Positions 15,690-24,065 of a stretch of 64,000 bases of DNA are shown here, piece by piece (position 1 is the first letter of the stretch; the number at the start of each line of letters is the position of its first letter). Where the stretch lies: contig NZ_BMSY01000005.1 in NCBI RefSeq assembly GCF_014649395.1, forward strand, positions 1 to 64,000, written 5' to 3'. Source of the stretch: Streptomyces aureoverticillatus (GTDB lineage Bacteria; Actinomycetota; Actinomycetes; Streptomycetales; Streptomycetaceae). The notes under the pieces are model-generated. The model was not told the DNA's origin and did not search any database. It saw nothing but the letters and a program-made list of their open reading frames with translations. The position numbers and the translations under genes were made by a program.

Positions 15690-17711
15690 ATGGAGACCGG
15701 CCGGTACGAGGACGTGGGGCAGGGTGTGCCGCGGCGGGTGCCCTGGGGTGATGTGCTGCTCTCCGCGACAGCCGCGGTGAGCTGGGCACTGATCGGCATG
15801 GCGGGCACGGCCGCCCTGGGGCTGCATCTGCTGGGCGCGGACGCGGCGGGGTCGCTCGGGCCGATGACCGCGGCGGCCGTCGCGCTCGGCGTCGGCGGTT
15901 CCGTCACTCCCTCCGGAGATGTGTCGGCCTTCGGTCTCGAAGGCGCGGAGGCGACCACGGCCATCGAGGTCACCCCGCTCGGTGTGGGTCTCGTGGGCGC
16001 GGTGCTGCTCGCCCACTTCTTCCTGCGTTCCTTGCGCGGTGCGGGAGTTGTGATCTCGCCGGCCGAACTCGCCGCCCGCGCGGGCGCGGTGATCGCGCTA
16101 TTCCTCGCCATGCTCGGCGGTCTCGCCTGGGCCGGACACGATGTCATCACGATCGACGGCAAACAGCTCGGCATCGACAAGGGAATCGACAAAGGCCTCG
16201 ACAAAGGTCTGGACAATCTCCCCGGAGGTATCGGGGACCGGATTCCCGACGGCCTGAAGGACATCGGCGGCATCGGGGACATCGGCGGGCTGCTGCCCGA
16301 CCGGCTCGGCGACCTCGTCGAGGCGGAGGCCGCGGTGGGCTTCACCGTCGACACCGGGGCCACGCTGCTCGGTGGCGCGATCTGGGTGGCCGCTGTGCTG
16401 CTCATCGCCCTGCTCGCCTCACGCCGCACCCCGCTGCCGCCCGGCCTCGACGTGCTGCACCGCGTGGTGCGGCCCGCCGCGTCCGCGCTCGTCACGGTGG
16501 TCCTGATGGCCGTGCTCGCCGGGGTCGCGGCGGCCGCGTACGCGATGATCGGCGACGCCCACCCGAAGCGGATCGCGGGCGGCGCGCTGCTCGGCACGCC
16601 GAACGGTGTGTTCCTCGGCCTGCCCGTGGGGCTCTTCGTCCCCTACAACGGTGAGGTCTCGGGCCCGCTGGCGCGGTTCCTGCCGGACCCCGTGGACGAT
16701 CTCCTGAGCGGTGACACCGACAAGCCACTGACGCTCGGCCGGCTCGCCGAACTCGACGGCCGGGTGTGGCTGTTGGCGGTGGCCGCGGTGCTGATGATGC
16801 TGTTCGCCGGCGTGCTGACGGCCGTGCGGAGCCCGCTGGTACGGGACGTGGGCGCCGTCGGCTTCGCCGCCCGCTGCGCGCTGTGGCTCGGCCTCGTCAC
16901 GGCGGCCGCGCTGCCGCTGATGGTGTGGCTGACGACGGTGTCGGCGGACGCCTCGATGTCGGTCTTCGGCTTCGACGCGTTCGCGGCCGGGCTGGAGCTG
17001 CACGGGGAGCTGGGGATGGCGGTGCTGCTGGGTGCCGCGTGGGGCGTGGCCGCCGGCGCGGCGGGGGCGCTGCTCGCTCGCGCCACGGGGGCGGCAGGGG
17101 GGCGGGCGGCGCCGCTGGCCCTCGGGGCGGGGCGGGGTGCGGAGCCGGGGTTGGTTCCTGCGGGGCCCGGCCCCTACCGGGAGAGCACGCCCTACCGCCC
17201 TCCTCGGGCGGAGACGAATCCCTACCTGAGGGTGCCGGAGGAGCTACGGGATCCGGGGGCAGGTGCCCCCGGGGCCTCGGGGGCGGGGCCTTCGCGGGCC
17301 GGCGGTGCGTCTCCGGGGGCGGGGCCTTCGCGAGCCAGCGGTGCCGCTCCGGGGGCGGGTGGTGCGTCTTCGCAGGCGGGGGGTGCCTCTCCGCGAGCCG
17401 GGGATGCGCCTTGGCAGGCGGGCGGTGCGTCTTCGCAGGCGGGTGGGGAGCCCTCGCGGGCGGGGGATGCGTCTTCGCGGGCGGGTGGGGTGCCGCCGCA
17501 GCCGGGGGGTGCGCCTTCGTCGCCAGGGGGTACGCCTCCGCGGGCGGGTGGGGTGCCGCCGCAGGTGAGCGGGGCGCCGACGGTGGCCGGGCCGGTGGTG
17601 CCGCCGGCCGGGGGCGGGCCGAAGCGGGGGCGCCGGGGTGAGGCGGACTGGCCTCCGCCTCCACCGCCACCTCCACCTCCTCCGCCACCTCCACCGAGGA
17701 GGAAGGGCTGA
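15690..17711 (+). CDS. streptophobe-type multi-pass membrane protein
   Basis: A protein of about 673 residues with roughly nine to eleven hydrophobic helices (WGDVLLSATAAVSWALIGMA..., VISPAELAARAGAVIALFL, LVTVVLMAVLAGVAAAAYA) and a loop with a repeated GIDKGIDKGLDKGLDN. I recognise it as the streptophobe family, a Streptomyces-associated hydrophobic protein of unknown function. The last 170 residues are a low-complexity cytoplasm-like tail: degenerate GGASSQAGG / GDASSRAGG repeats, then a run of about 15 prolines and RRKG. The start is uncertain: ATG 15690 follows GGGGGGT; ATG 15663 would add nine residues; a Met-rich extension to 15531 is judged non-coding. Confidence 0.75.
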   Translation: METGRYEDVGQGVPRRVPWGDVLLSATAAVSWALIGMAGTAALGLHLLGADAAGSLGPMTAAAVALGVGGSVTPSGDVSAFGLEGAEATTAIEVTPLGVGLVGAVLLAHFFLRSLRGAGVVISPAELAARAGAVIALFLAMLGGLAWAGHDVITIDGKQLGIDKGIDKGLDKGLDNLPGGIGDRIPDGLKDIGGIGDIGGLLPDRLGDLVEAEAAVGFTVDTGATLLGGAIWVAAVLLIALLASRRTPLPPGLDVLHRVVRPAASALVTVVLMAVLAGVAAAAYAMIGDAHPKRIAGGALLGTPNGVFLGLPVGLFVPYNGEVSGPLARFLPDPVDDLLSGDTDKPLTLGRLAELDGRVWLLAVAAVLMMLFAGVLTAVRSPLVRDVGAVGFAARCALWLGLVTAAALPLMVWLTTVSADASMSVFGFDAFAAGLELHGELGMAVLLGAAWGVAAGAAGALLARATGAAGGRAAPLALGAGRGAEPGLVPAGPGPYRESTPYRPPRAETNPYLRVPEELRDPGAGAPGASGAGPSRAGGASPGAGPSRASGAAPGAGGASSQAGGASPRAGDAPWQAGGASSQAGGEPSRAGDASSRAGGVPPQPGGAPSSPGGTPPRAGGVPPQVSGAPTVAGPVVPPAGGGPKRGRRGEADWPPPPPPPPPPPPPPPRRKG

Positions 17712-17954
17712 CGCAGGCAGAGGGCGTGCCGCCAGGTCGGCCTGTTCCTCTCCATGCAGTACCGGCACCGTCGGCTTGGGGCTATGCCCCTCCCCCCGGC
17801 CCGTATACGGCACCGTCGGCCTGGGCTGTGCCCGCCCGTGCCGCCCCCTGGGCGGCCCAGCCGCCCACAGTGGGAGGGGCGGGGAGACCACGGCGGCGGG
17901 CGGAGCCCACGGCGGGAGGAGGAGCCCCCGGCGAGGGGGAGCCCCAGCGGGGGC

Positions 17955-18255
17955 GGAGCCCACAGCCCGGGGGGCGGAGCCCACAGCCCGGGGGGCGGAG
18001 CCCACAGCCCGGGGGGCGGAGCCCACAGCCCGGGGGGCGGAGCCCACAGCCCGGGGGGCGGAGCCCACAGCCCGGGGGGGGGAGCCCACAGCCCGGGGGG
18101 GGAGCCCACAGCCCGGGGGCGGAGCCCACAGCCCGGGGGCGGAGCCCCAGCCGGGGGGGGAGCCCCAACAGGGGCGGAGCCGACAGCCGGGGGGGCGGAG
18201 CCCACAGCCGGGGGGGCGGAGCCCACAGCGGGGGGGGCGGAGCCCACAGTCGGGG
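17955..18255. repeat. 21-bp G-rich tandem array
   Basis: At least six consecutive copies of a 21-bp unit, GGAGCCCACAGCCCGGGGGG plus C, run from 17955, followed by about eight 19-21-bp variants that differ mainly in the length of the G run or in the CCCG. The array lies in the 965-bp interval 17712-18676 between two plus-strand genes. Each unit offers a run of five to eight G on the plus strand, so G-quadruplex formation is possible. The rest of this interval is G/C-rich low-complexity DNA in which I see no gene. Confidence 0.9.
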
Positions 18256-18676
18256 CGAGCGGAATGGGACGGTCGTCCACGGGAGGGGCGCCACAGCAGG
18301 GGTGGGGCGGAATGGGCCAGGCACCCAGAGCCAGGGCAGCCCAACCACCCCCGCGACGCCGGACGGCCTTTCCCGGCACCGTAAGGGCGGACTGCCCGCG
18401 GAGGTCGGTCGGCGTGGGGTGGCTTCCGGCCCGGGGCTGGTGTTCCGGTGAAGGGGTGGGCGGGTGGGAGATATCCGCCGCGACAGCGGCGGGACAGGAA
18501 CGCGCCCCACCCCGCCGCAGGCAAAGGCAGCAAGCACCCCCCACCCGGCAGGTGAACAAGCCCCCACCCACCGGAAACCGCAGGGCAAAGGGAGCCCCGG
18601 TCTCCGGGGCGAGGGCGTCCGAGGGCCGGACAGCCCCACCGCCCCGCAAGCGCGGCCAGCTACCGTGGGGATCACC

Positions 18677-20116
18677 ATGAGTGCCTCGACACCACCCACG
18701 CCCCGCGACGCGCGCACGCCGGAACCCACCGGCGCCCCCACGCCGGAAGGCGCCCCCAAGCCCACCCCGGGAACGGCCCACGCCCCGGCCCCGGCGGCGG
18801 CTACGCCGGAGGCAACCTCGGCGACAGCCCAGGAAGCCGCCCCGGCGACCACCCGGGCAACGGCCCAGGAAGCCGCCCCGACGGCCACCCCGGAAGCCAC
18901 CGCAGAAGGCGCCCACGCCAGAGAAACCCTCCCCACACTCCTGGTCAAGATCTTCGGCAAGGACCGCCCAGGGATCACCGCCGGCCTCTTCGACACCCTC
19001 GCCGCGTACTCCGTGGACGTCATCGACATCGAGCAGGTCGTGACCCGTGGCCGGATAGTGCTGTGTGCCCTGGTCACCGCCCCGCCGACCGGCCTGGAAG
19101 GCGATCTGCGGGCCACCGTCCACAGCTGGGCGGAGTCCGTGAAGCTCCAGGCCGAGATCATCTCGGGCCGGGGCGACAACCGCCCGCGCGGCCTGGGCCG
19201 GTCCCTGGTCACGGTGCTCGGCCACCCCCTCACGGCCGAGTCGACGGCGGCGATCGCCGCCTGCATCACGGGCACGGGCGGCAACATCGACCGCATCTTC
19301 CGTCTCGCCAAGTACCCCGTCACCGCAGTGGAGTTCGCGGTCTCCGGCACGGAGACCGAGCCCCTGCGCACCGCGCTCGCGACCGAGGCGCACGCCCTCG
19401 GCGTGGACGTCGCGGTGGTGTCCGCGGGCCTGCACCGCCGCGCGCAGCGCCTGGTCGTGATGGACGTCGACTCGACCCTCATCCAGGACGAGGTGATCGA
19501 GCTCTTCGCCGCGCACGCGGGCTGCGAGGAGGAGGTCGCCGCCGTGACCACGGCGGCCATGCGCGGCGAACTCGACTTCGAGGAGTCGCTGCACGCCCGC
19601 GTCGCCCTGCTCAAGGGCCTGGACGTCTCGTCCGTGGACAAGGTCAGGACCGAGGTCCGGCTGACCCCGGGCGCCCGCACCCTCATCCGCACCCTCAAGC
19701 GCCTCGGCTATCAGGTCGGCGTGGTCTCGGGCGGCTTCACCCAGGTCACCGACGACCTGAAGGAACGTCTCGGCCTGGACTTCGCCCACGCCAACACCCT
19801 GGAGATCGTCGACGGCAAGCTCACCGGCAAGGTGACCGGCGAGATCGTGGACCGTGCGGGCAAGGCCCGGCTGCTGCGCCGCTTCGCCGCCGAGGCGGGC
19901 GTACCGCTGGAGCAGACCGTGGCGATCGGCGATGGCGCCAACGACCTGGACATGCTCAACGCAGCGGGCCTGGGCGTCGCCTTCAACGCCAAGCCGATGG
20001 TCCGCGAGGCCGCCCACACCGCCGTGAACGTGCCCTTCCTCGACACCGTCCTGTACCTCCTGGGCATCACCCGCGAAGAGGTCGAGGCCGCGGACATGCA
20101 CCTGGACCACGACTAG
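18677..20116 (+). CDS. serB: phosphoserine phosphatase SerB with ACT domains
   Basis: A 479-residue enzyme that dephosphorylates phosphoserine, the last step of serine synthesis. The first 75 residues are low-complexity Ala/Thr/Pro with two copies of ATAQEAAPAT. Two ACT-like regulatory modules follow (LLVKIFGKDRPGITAGLFD from about 88, and LVTVLGHPLTAESTAAIA from about 178). The HAD catalytic domain has MDVDSTLIQDE with nucleophile D263 and acid D265, SGGFTQV and GDGANDLDML. The ATG at 18677 follows TACCGT by 10 nt, suggesting a very short leader and no ribosome-binding site. The low-complexity extension looks dispensable and is unlike the rest of the enzyme. Confidence 0.93.
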   Translation: MSASTPPTPRDARTPEPTGAPTPEGAPKPTPGTAHAPAPAAATPEATSATAQEAAPATTRATAQEAAPTATPEATAEGAHARETLPTLLVKIFGKDRPGITAGLFDTLAAYSVDVIDIEQVVTRGRIVLCALVTAPPTGLEGDLRATVHSWAESVKLQAEIISGRGDNRPRGLGRSLVTVLGHPLTAESTAAIAACITGTGGNIDRIFRLAKYPVTAVEFAVSGTETEPLRTALATEAHALGVDVAVVSAGLHRRAQRLVVMDVDSTLIQDEVIELFAAHAGCEEEVAAVTTAAMRGELDFEESLHARVALLKGLDVSSVDKVRTEVRLTPGARTLIRTLKRLGYQVGVVSGGFTQVTDDLKERLGLDFAHANTLEIVDGKLTGKVTGEIVDRAGKARLLRRFAAEAGVPLEQTVAIGDGANDLDMLNAAGLGVAFNAKPMVREAAHTAVNVPFLDTVLYLLGITREEVEAADMHLDHD

Positions 20117-20174
20117 CGCTACGCGCTCCGCTGGATGTGCCACACCATGCCGTCGCGACCCCGCGGGTGCATCG

Positions 20175-20213
20175 TGGCTGATCGCGCAGTTCCTCGCGCC
20201 CCTTCAGGGGCGC
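20175..20213. repeat. dispersed Streptomyces intergenic repeat with hairpin
   Basis: TGGCTGATCGCGCAGTTCCT followed by the hairpin GCGCCCCT / AGGGGCGC (20196-20213) matches a motif (CGCGCAGTTCCCCGCGCCCC) that I remember as very abundant between Streptomyces genes. It probably ends transcription of serB. The rest of the 306-bp gap 20117-20422 has no gene. Confidence 0.6.
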
Positions 20214-20363
20214 CGCCGAACCGCGCCGACTTCGCCGGGACCGCTTGGGCCGAGTCCGCTGAGTCCGGCCCGCGAACCGCGCGAGCGCTCCGGCGACCAC
20301 CGGCACATCCCGTACCGCGCCGTACCGGACATCCAGCACGCCCCCCCGCGGACAGACACCACA

Positions 20364-20396
20364 GGGCCCGGCGCCCCCTCGACGCCGGGCCCTCTC
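20364..20396. terminator. terminator hairpin between convergent genes
   Basis: A 10-bp stem GGGCCCGGCG / CGCCGGGCCC followed by TCTCTC, 26 bp before the end of the minus-strand phosphatase gene. Confidence 0.65.
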
Positions 20397-20422
20397 TCAT
20401 GGGTCAGGACGCTGATCTGCCT

Positions 20423-20941
20423 CTACTCCGACGGCGCCCAGTAGTCCACCAGGGTCGCCGTTCCCGGCTCCAGGGCCTTCCACGAGCCGGAGTACGTGAG
20501 GACGGCGAAGGCCGATGTCGGGAAGCCGCGGCGGTTCATCCGCGTCTGGGCGTCGCCCTCCGCCTCGCCGGCGAGGACGTCGGCCAGGCCGTGGACGCCC
20601 GGGTTGTGGCCGATCAGGATCACGTTCTGCACGTCGTCCGGGACTTCGTTGAGCACGGCGATCAGCTCGCCGGGTGAGGCTTCATAGACCCGCTCCTCGT
20701 ACACCGTCCGGGGCCGCTGCGGGAATTCCTGGACGGCGAGCTTCCAGGTCTCGCGGGTCCTGGCGGCGGTCGAGCAGAGGGCCAGGTCGAAGGCGATGCC
20801 GCTGTCGACGAGTTTGCGGCCGGCGACGGGGGCGTCCCTGCGGCCGCGATCGGCGAGCGGGCGCTCGTGGTCGGCCACCTCGGGCCAGTCGGCCTTCGCA
20901 TGCCGGAAGAGGACAATCCTGCGGGGTTCTGCGACGCTCAT
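20423..20941 (-). CDS. SixA-type histidine phosphatase family protein
   Basis: A 172-residue phosphatase of the phosphoglycerate mutase-like superfamily. The N-terminal RIVLFRHAKADW holds the phospho-accepting histidine of the R-H-[GA] motif, LADRGRRDAPVAGRKL and CSTAARTRET follow, and the second conserved histidine lies in LIGHNPGVHGLADVL. The size and NHA/HNPG signature match SixA, a protein-phosphohistidine phosphatase. Start ATG 20941 is chosen at the domain edge; eight extra upstream residues are possible. It is monocistronic, convergent with serB. Confidence 0.87.
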   Translation of the reverse strand: MSVAEPRRIVLFRHAKADWPEVADHERPLADRGRRDAPVAGRKLVDSGIAFDLALCSTAARTRETWKLAVQEFPQRPRTVYEERVYEASPGELIAVLNEVPDDVQNVILIGHNPGVHGLADVLAGEAEGDAQTRMNRRGFPTSAFAVLTYSGSWKALEPGTATLVDYWAPSE

Positions 20942-21136
20942 GCATCCCAGCTTCGCATGAAACATGCCACGGAGCGCAGGGAGTTGACGGGCTCCGCCAG
21001 CACGGGTGACGGGGCTTTCACCCCGTGACGCACGAGGTCGGGGCGCTGCCGGTGCGCCGCCGGGGCCGGGGCGGGCGCCCCGCGCATCCGCCGCTCGTGA
21101 TCTTCGGTCCGGGCCGGGAACGCAGCCCGCCCAGGG

Positions 21137-21358
21137 TCAGGCCGCGATGCTCAGCAGGTCCCTGACGCGCTCCAGCAGGTCCGACACCACGGGCTCGCCG
21201 CTCGCCGCGTGGGCGTCGGCCGGGTTCAATATCAGCAGGAGCAGGGCCGCGAAGGCGATGGCGGGCAGCGCGATGGCCCACCACGGAAGCTGGATCTCGA
21301 TGCCGGCCGGCTCCGCCTGGCTCGCCGGGTCGCGTCGAGTGTGCGAACGGGCCGACAT
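21137..21358 (-). CDS. small single-pass membrane protein, unknown function
   Basis: A 73-residue protein with a hydrophilic N-terminus, one strongly hydrophobic helix (PWWAIALPAIAFAALLLLIL, about residues 25-45) and a short amphipathic C-terminal helix (VSDLLERVRDLLSIA). GGAGG precedes the ATG at 21358 by 4 nt; the open frame continues 16 codons upstream without a better site. I do not recognise a named family. It stands between the SixA-like gene and the tiny gene at 21571, all on the minus strand but well separated. Confidence 0.6.
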   Translation of the reverse strand: MSARSHTRRDPASQAEPAGIEIQLPWWAIALPAIAFAALLLLILNPADAHAASGEPVVSDLLERVRDLLSIAA

Positions 21359-21570
21359 GCCGCCTCCATGGTCTTCGAGTGCTCCGTGCCGCGTCCTCGC
21401 GGTCACATCTCGAAGGTACGGAGCCCGGGCCTCTCAACCCATCCGGTGATCCACCCAGTTAACCCTGACACTGGCCCCCTAGGGGATGGTGGTGCTAGCC
21501 CCACCATCCGTGCGACGCGGAGCCCTGCGCCGGAGCGACGCGGAGGCCCGCCCTGCCCGCTGAGGGGCCG

Positions 21571-21687
21571 TCAGGGCGAGGCCACCGTCGCGACGATTCC
21601 GATGATCACGGTGATGGCCAGCATCGCGCCGAGCACGATCAGGAGCTTCTTCTGGCCGTTCTGAGGGTTCGGGTCGAGCACTGGCAT
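21571..21687 (-). CDS. 38-residue transporter-associated membrane protein (SGM_5486-like)
   Basis: A 38-codon gene on the minus strand whose product begins MPVLDPNPQNGQKKLL and then forms a single membrane helix up to VATVASP. It starts 43 bp downstream of the MFS transporter stop codon and on the same strand. I recognise it as the tiny family annotated in Streptomyces as SGM_5486 transporter-associated protein, which is always found beside this type of MFS gene. No strong ribosome-binding site is visible. The function is unknown; it could be a stabilising subunit or regulator of the transporter. Confidence 0.7.
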   Translation of the reverse strand: MPVLDPNPQNGQKKLLIVLGAMLAITVIIGIVATVASP

Positions 21688-21730
21688 GCGCCAAGTCTCG
21701 CACCCCGCGCGCGGAGGGCGGCCGTCGGGG

Positions 21731-23188
21731 TCAGGCTCCCGCCGGCCCGGCCGCCGCCTTCGCCGCCACCTCGTCCTCGACGGTCCGGTCGCGGCCCGCC
21801 AGGATGCCGACGGCGATCTGCGGCACCATCAGGCCCGCCATGAGCGCGATGGGCAGGCCCCAGCCGCCGCTGTGCTGGTAGAGCACGCCGACGAGCAGCG
21901 GGCCGGGGATCGAGATCAGATAGCCGGTGCTCTGCGCGAAGGCGGAGAGCTTGGCCACGCCCGCGCTGCTCCTGGCGCGCATGCCGACCATCGTGAGGGC
22001 CAGCGGGAAGGCACAGTTGGAGACGCCGCACAGCAGCGCCCACGCCCAGGCGCCGCCCGCGGGGGCGAAGTACAGGCCCGCGTACCCGGCGAGCCCGCAG
22101 GTGCCGAGGGCGGCCACCACGGGACCCTGGTGGGACAGCCGCGTCGCCACGCGCGGGATGACGAAGGCGAGGGGCACGCCCATGGCCATCGTGACGGCGA
22201 GCAGCACACCGGCCTCACCGGCCGGCACGCCCGCGTCCCGGAAGATCTGCGGCAGCCAGCCCATGGTGATGTACGCGGCGGTGGCCTGGAGGCCGAAGAA
22301 GCAGGCCAGCGCCCATGCGGTGCGGCTGTGCGTGATGCGCAGGCCCTCGTCCTCGCGCCGCGCGGCCGCCGACTCCCGCCGGGTGGAGCCCCGCTCCTGC
22401 CCGGCGGCGGACGCGTCCGGCCCGCGGTGGCGCACCAGCGGGATCCACGGCACGACGGCGACGACGGCGACCACCGCCCACACGGCGAGCCCGGTGCGCC
22501 AGCTGCCGCCCAGCGCGTCGGTCACCGGCACCGTGACGGCGGCGGCGAGCGAGGTGCCGAGCGCGAGGGCCATCGAGTACAGGCCGGTCATCGAGCCGAC
22601 GCGGTCCGGGAACCAGCGCTTGACGATCACCGGCATCAGGACGTTGCTGACGGCGATGCCCATCAGAGCGAGCGCGCTCGCGGCCAGGAAGCCGACGGTG
22701 CCGCCCAGGAAGGGACGTATCAGCAGACCGGTGGCGATGGCCACCATGCCCCCGCACACCACGGCGCTGGGGCCGAAGCGCCGGGCGAAGCGGGGCGCGA
22801 GGCTCCCGAAGACCGCGAAGCACAGGGGCGGCACGGAGGTGAGGAGGCCGGCCAGGGTGCCGCTCATGCCGAGCCCGTCCCGCACCTCTTCGAGGAGCGC
22901 GCCGAGGCTGGTGATGGCGGGCCGCAGGTTGAGGGCGGCGAGGACGATGCCGACGACGACCAGACGCGTGGCCCACGCGCGCGTGGCGGCCTGTTTCTCG
23001 GCGGCGGCCGCGGCGGCCGCCGACTGCGCGGAGCCGACTCCACCGGTGCTGCCGGCACGCCCAGCAGGCCCAGCAGGCCCAGCAGGCTCAGCCGACGGCG
23101 TCCCCGTACCCGTCGCCGTCTCCGTAGTCACAGTCGTCATCTTCGTAGTCGTCGTCTTCGCTTCCTCACTCGCCATGAGAGCCATCAT
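21731..23188 (-). CDS. MFS transporter (CynX/NimT-like)
   Basis: A membrane transporter of up to 485 residues with twelve predicted helices. The first 70 residues are low complexity (TTTTKMTTVTTETATGTGT, AGPAGPAGRAG, eight-alanine run). The first helix holds VLAALNLRPAITSLGALLEE, the hallmark of the CynX/NimT (cyanate/nitroimidazole) MFS group. Three in-frame ATGs at 23188, 23185 and 23176 are possible starts. The divergent GntR-family gene and the palindromes between them imply repression by that regulator. The tiny gene 21571-21687 follows. The substrate is unknown. Confidence 0.85.
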   Translation of the reverse strand: MMALMASEEAKTTTTKMTTVTTETATGTGTPSAEPAGPAGPAGRAGSTGGVGSAQSAAAAAAAEKQAATRAWATRLVVVGIVLAALNLRPAITSLGALLEEVRDGLGMSGTLAGLLTSVPPLCFAVFGSLAPRFARRFGPSAVVCGGMVAIATGLLIRPFLGGTVGFLAASALALMGIAVSNVLMPVIVKRWFPDRVGSMTGLYSMALALGTSLAAAVTVPVTDALGGSWRTGLAVWAVVAVVAVVPWIPLVRHRGPDASAAGQERGSTRRESAAARREDEGLRITHSRTAWALACFFGLQATAAYITMGWLPQIFRDAGVPAGEAGVLLAVTMAMGVPLAFVIPRVATRLSHQGPVVAALGTCGLAGYAGLYFAPAGGAWAWALLCGVSNCAFPLALTMVGMRARSSAGVAKLSAFAQSTGYLISIPGPLLVGVLYQHSGGWGLPIALMAGLMVPQIAVGILAGRDRTVEDEVAAKAAAGPAGA

Positions 23189-23190
23189 AG

Positions 23191-23216
23191 AATCATGGGA
23201 TGATTGGCTGTCCAAT
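23191..23216. promoter_or_regulatory. twin palindromes, probable GntR operator
   Basis: AATCATGGGATGATT (23191-23205) is a perfect 6-3-6 palindrome, overlapped by a second one, ATTGGCTGTCCAAT (23203-23216, 5-4-5). They start 3 bp upstream of the MFS start codon and 93 bp before the FadR-type regulator gene. TGG-N4-CCA-like palindromes are typical of FadR-subfamily operators. Confidence 0.6.
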
Positions 23217-23308
23217 CCATTGATGCCCCTTGCCGTCCCACCCCTTGACCGGCGGCCGTCGACCGCCCACTCCACCCACTCCCCCGACCGCTCGCCCGAA
23301 GGAACGTC

Positions 23309-23995
23309 ATGCCCCTGACCACCCCTCGCCGCTCGGCGCTCTCCGAGCAGGTCATCTCCGAGCTGCGCAACCAGATCTCGTCCGGCGAGTGGCCGGTGGG
23401 CTCCCGCATCCCGACCGAGCCCGAGCTGGTCGAGCAGCTCGGCGTGGCACGGAACACGGTGCGCGAGGCGGTCCGCGCCCTGGCGCACAACGGCCTGCTC
23501 GACATCCGGCAGGGCTCGGGCACCTATGTGGTCGCGACCAGCGAGCTGGCGGGCGTGATGCAGCGCAGGTTCGCCGACGCCAGCCCCCGGCACATCGCGG
23601 AGCTGCGCGCCACGCTGGAGTCGAGCGCGGCGAAGCTGGCCGCCGAGCGGCGCACCGAGCGGGACCTGCGGCAGCTCGACACGCTTCTCGCGCGCCGCGA
23701 GAAGGCGTGGGCGTCGGGCGACGCCGAGGCGTTCGTGGCGGCGGACACGACGCTGCACCTGGCCGTGGTGGCCGCGTCCCACAACGACGTCATGACGGCC
23801 ATGTACGCGGACCTGGGCGAGGTCCTGCGGGACTGGCTGCGCGAGGACGTCGGCCAGGAGCTGACCCCGGAGGCCCACATGGACCACAGCCGCCTCGTCG
23901 AGGCGATCCGCGCGCGGGACGCGGAGGCCGCCGCGGCGGAGGCGGCGAGCTATCCGTACCGGTGCCGCCCGGAGCACCTGGCGGCCGACGCCTGA
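23309..23995 (+). CDS. GntR-family (FadR subfamily, FCD domain) transcriptional regulator
   Basis: A 228-residue regulator. The winged helix (about 10-75) contains IPTEPELVEQLGVARNTVREAVRAL and GLLDIRQGSGTYV. The C-terminal FCD ligand domain (about 90-215) has LRATLESSAAKLAAERRT, the metal/ligand-type residues D-x-x-L-H-LAVVAASHN and the HMDHSRLVEAI helix. Ligand-free repression of the divergent MFS gene is the likely role; the effector, perhaps the transported compound or an organic acid, is unknown. The ATG at 23309 is the first in the frame. Confidence 0.9.
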   Translation: MPLTTPRRSALSEQVISELRNQISSGEWPVGSRIPTEPELVEQLGVARNTVREAVRALAHNGLLDIRQGSGTYVVATSELAGVMQRRFADASPRHIAELRATLESSAAKLAAERRTERDLRQLDTLLARREKAWASGDAEAFVAADTTLHLAVVAASHNDVMTAMYADLGEVLRDWLREDVGQELTPEAHMDHSRLVEAIRARDAEAAAAEAASYPYRCRPEHLAADA

Positions 23996-24065
23996 GGGTC
24001 ACCCGCCCCCGCGGGGGTCATCCGCCCCCCCTCACCACCGGCGACCGCCCCACCGTCCGCGTGCC

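Noticed and set aside
17955..18255. CRISPR array
   Set aside because: The units follow each other directly without spacers and the repeat has no palindromic hairpin of CRISPR type; no cas gene is present.
17222..20143. Very long open frame (973 codons) on the minus strand across serB and the 21-bp array
   Set aside because: It is antisense to serB and the streptophobe tail, has repeat-driven heptapeptides, and no domain or start signal. Long open frames are common on the opposite strand of GC-rich genes.
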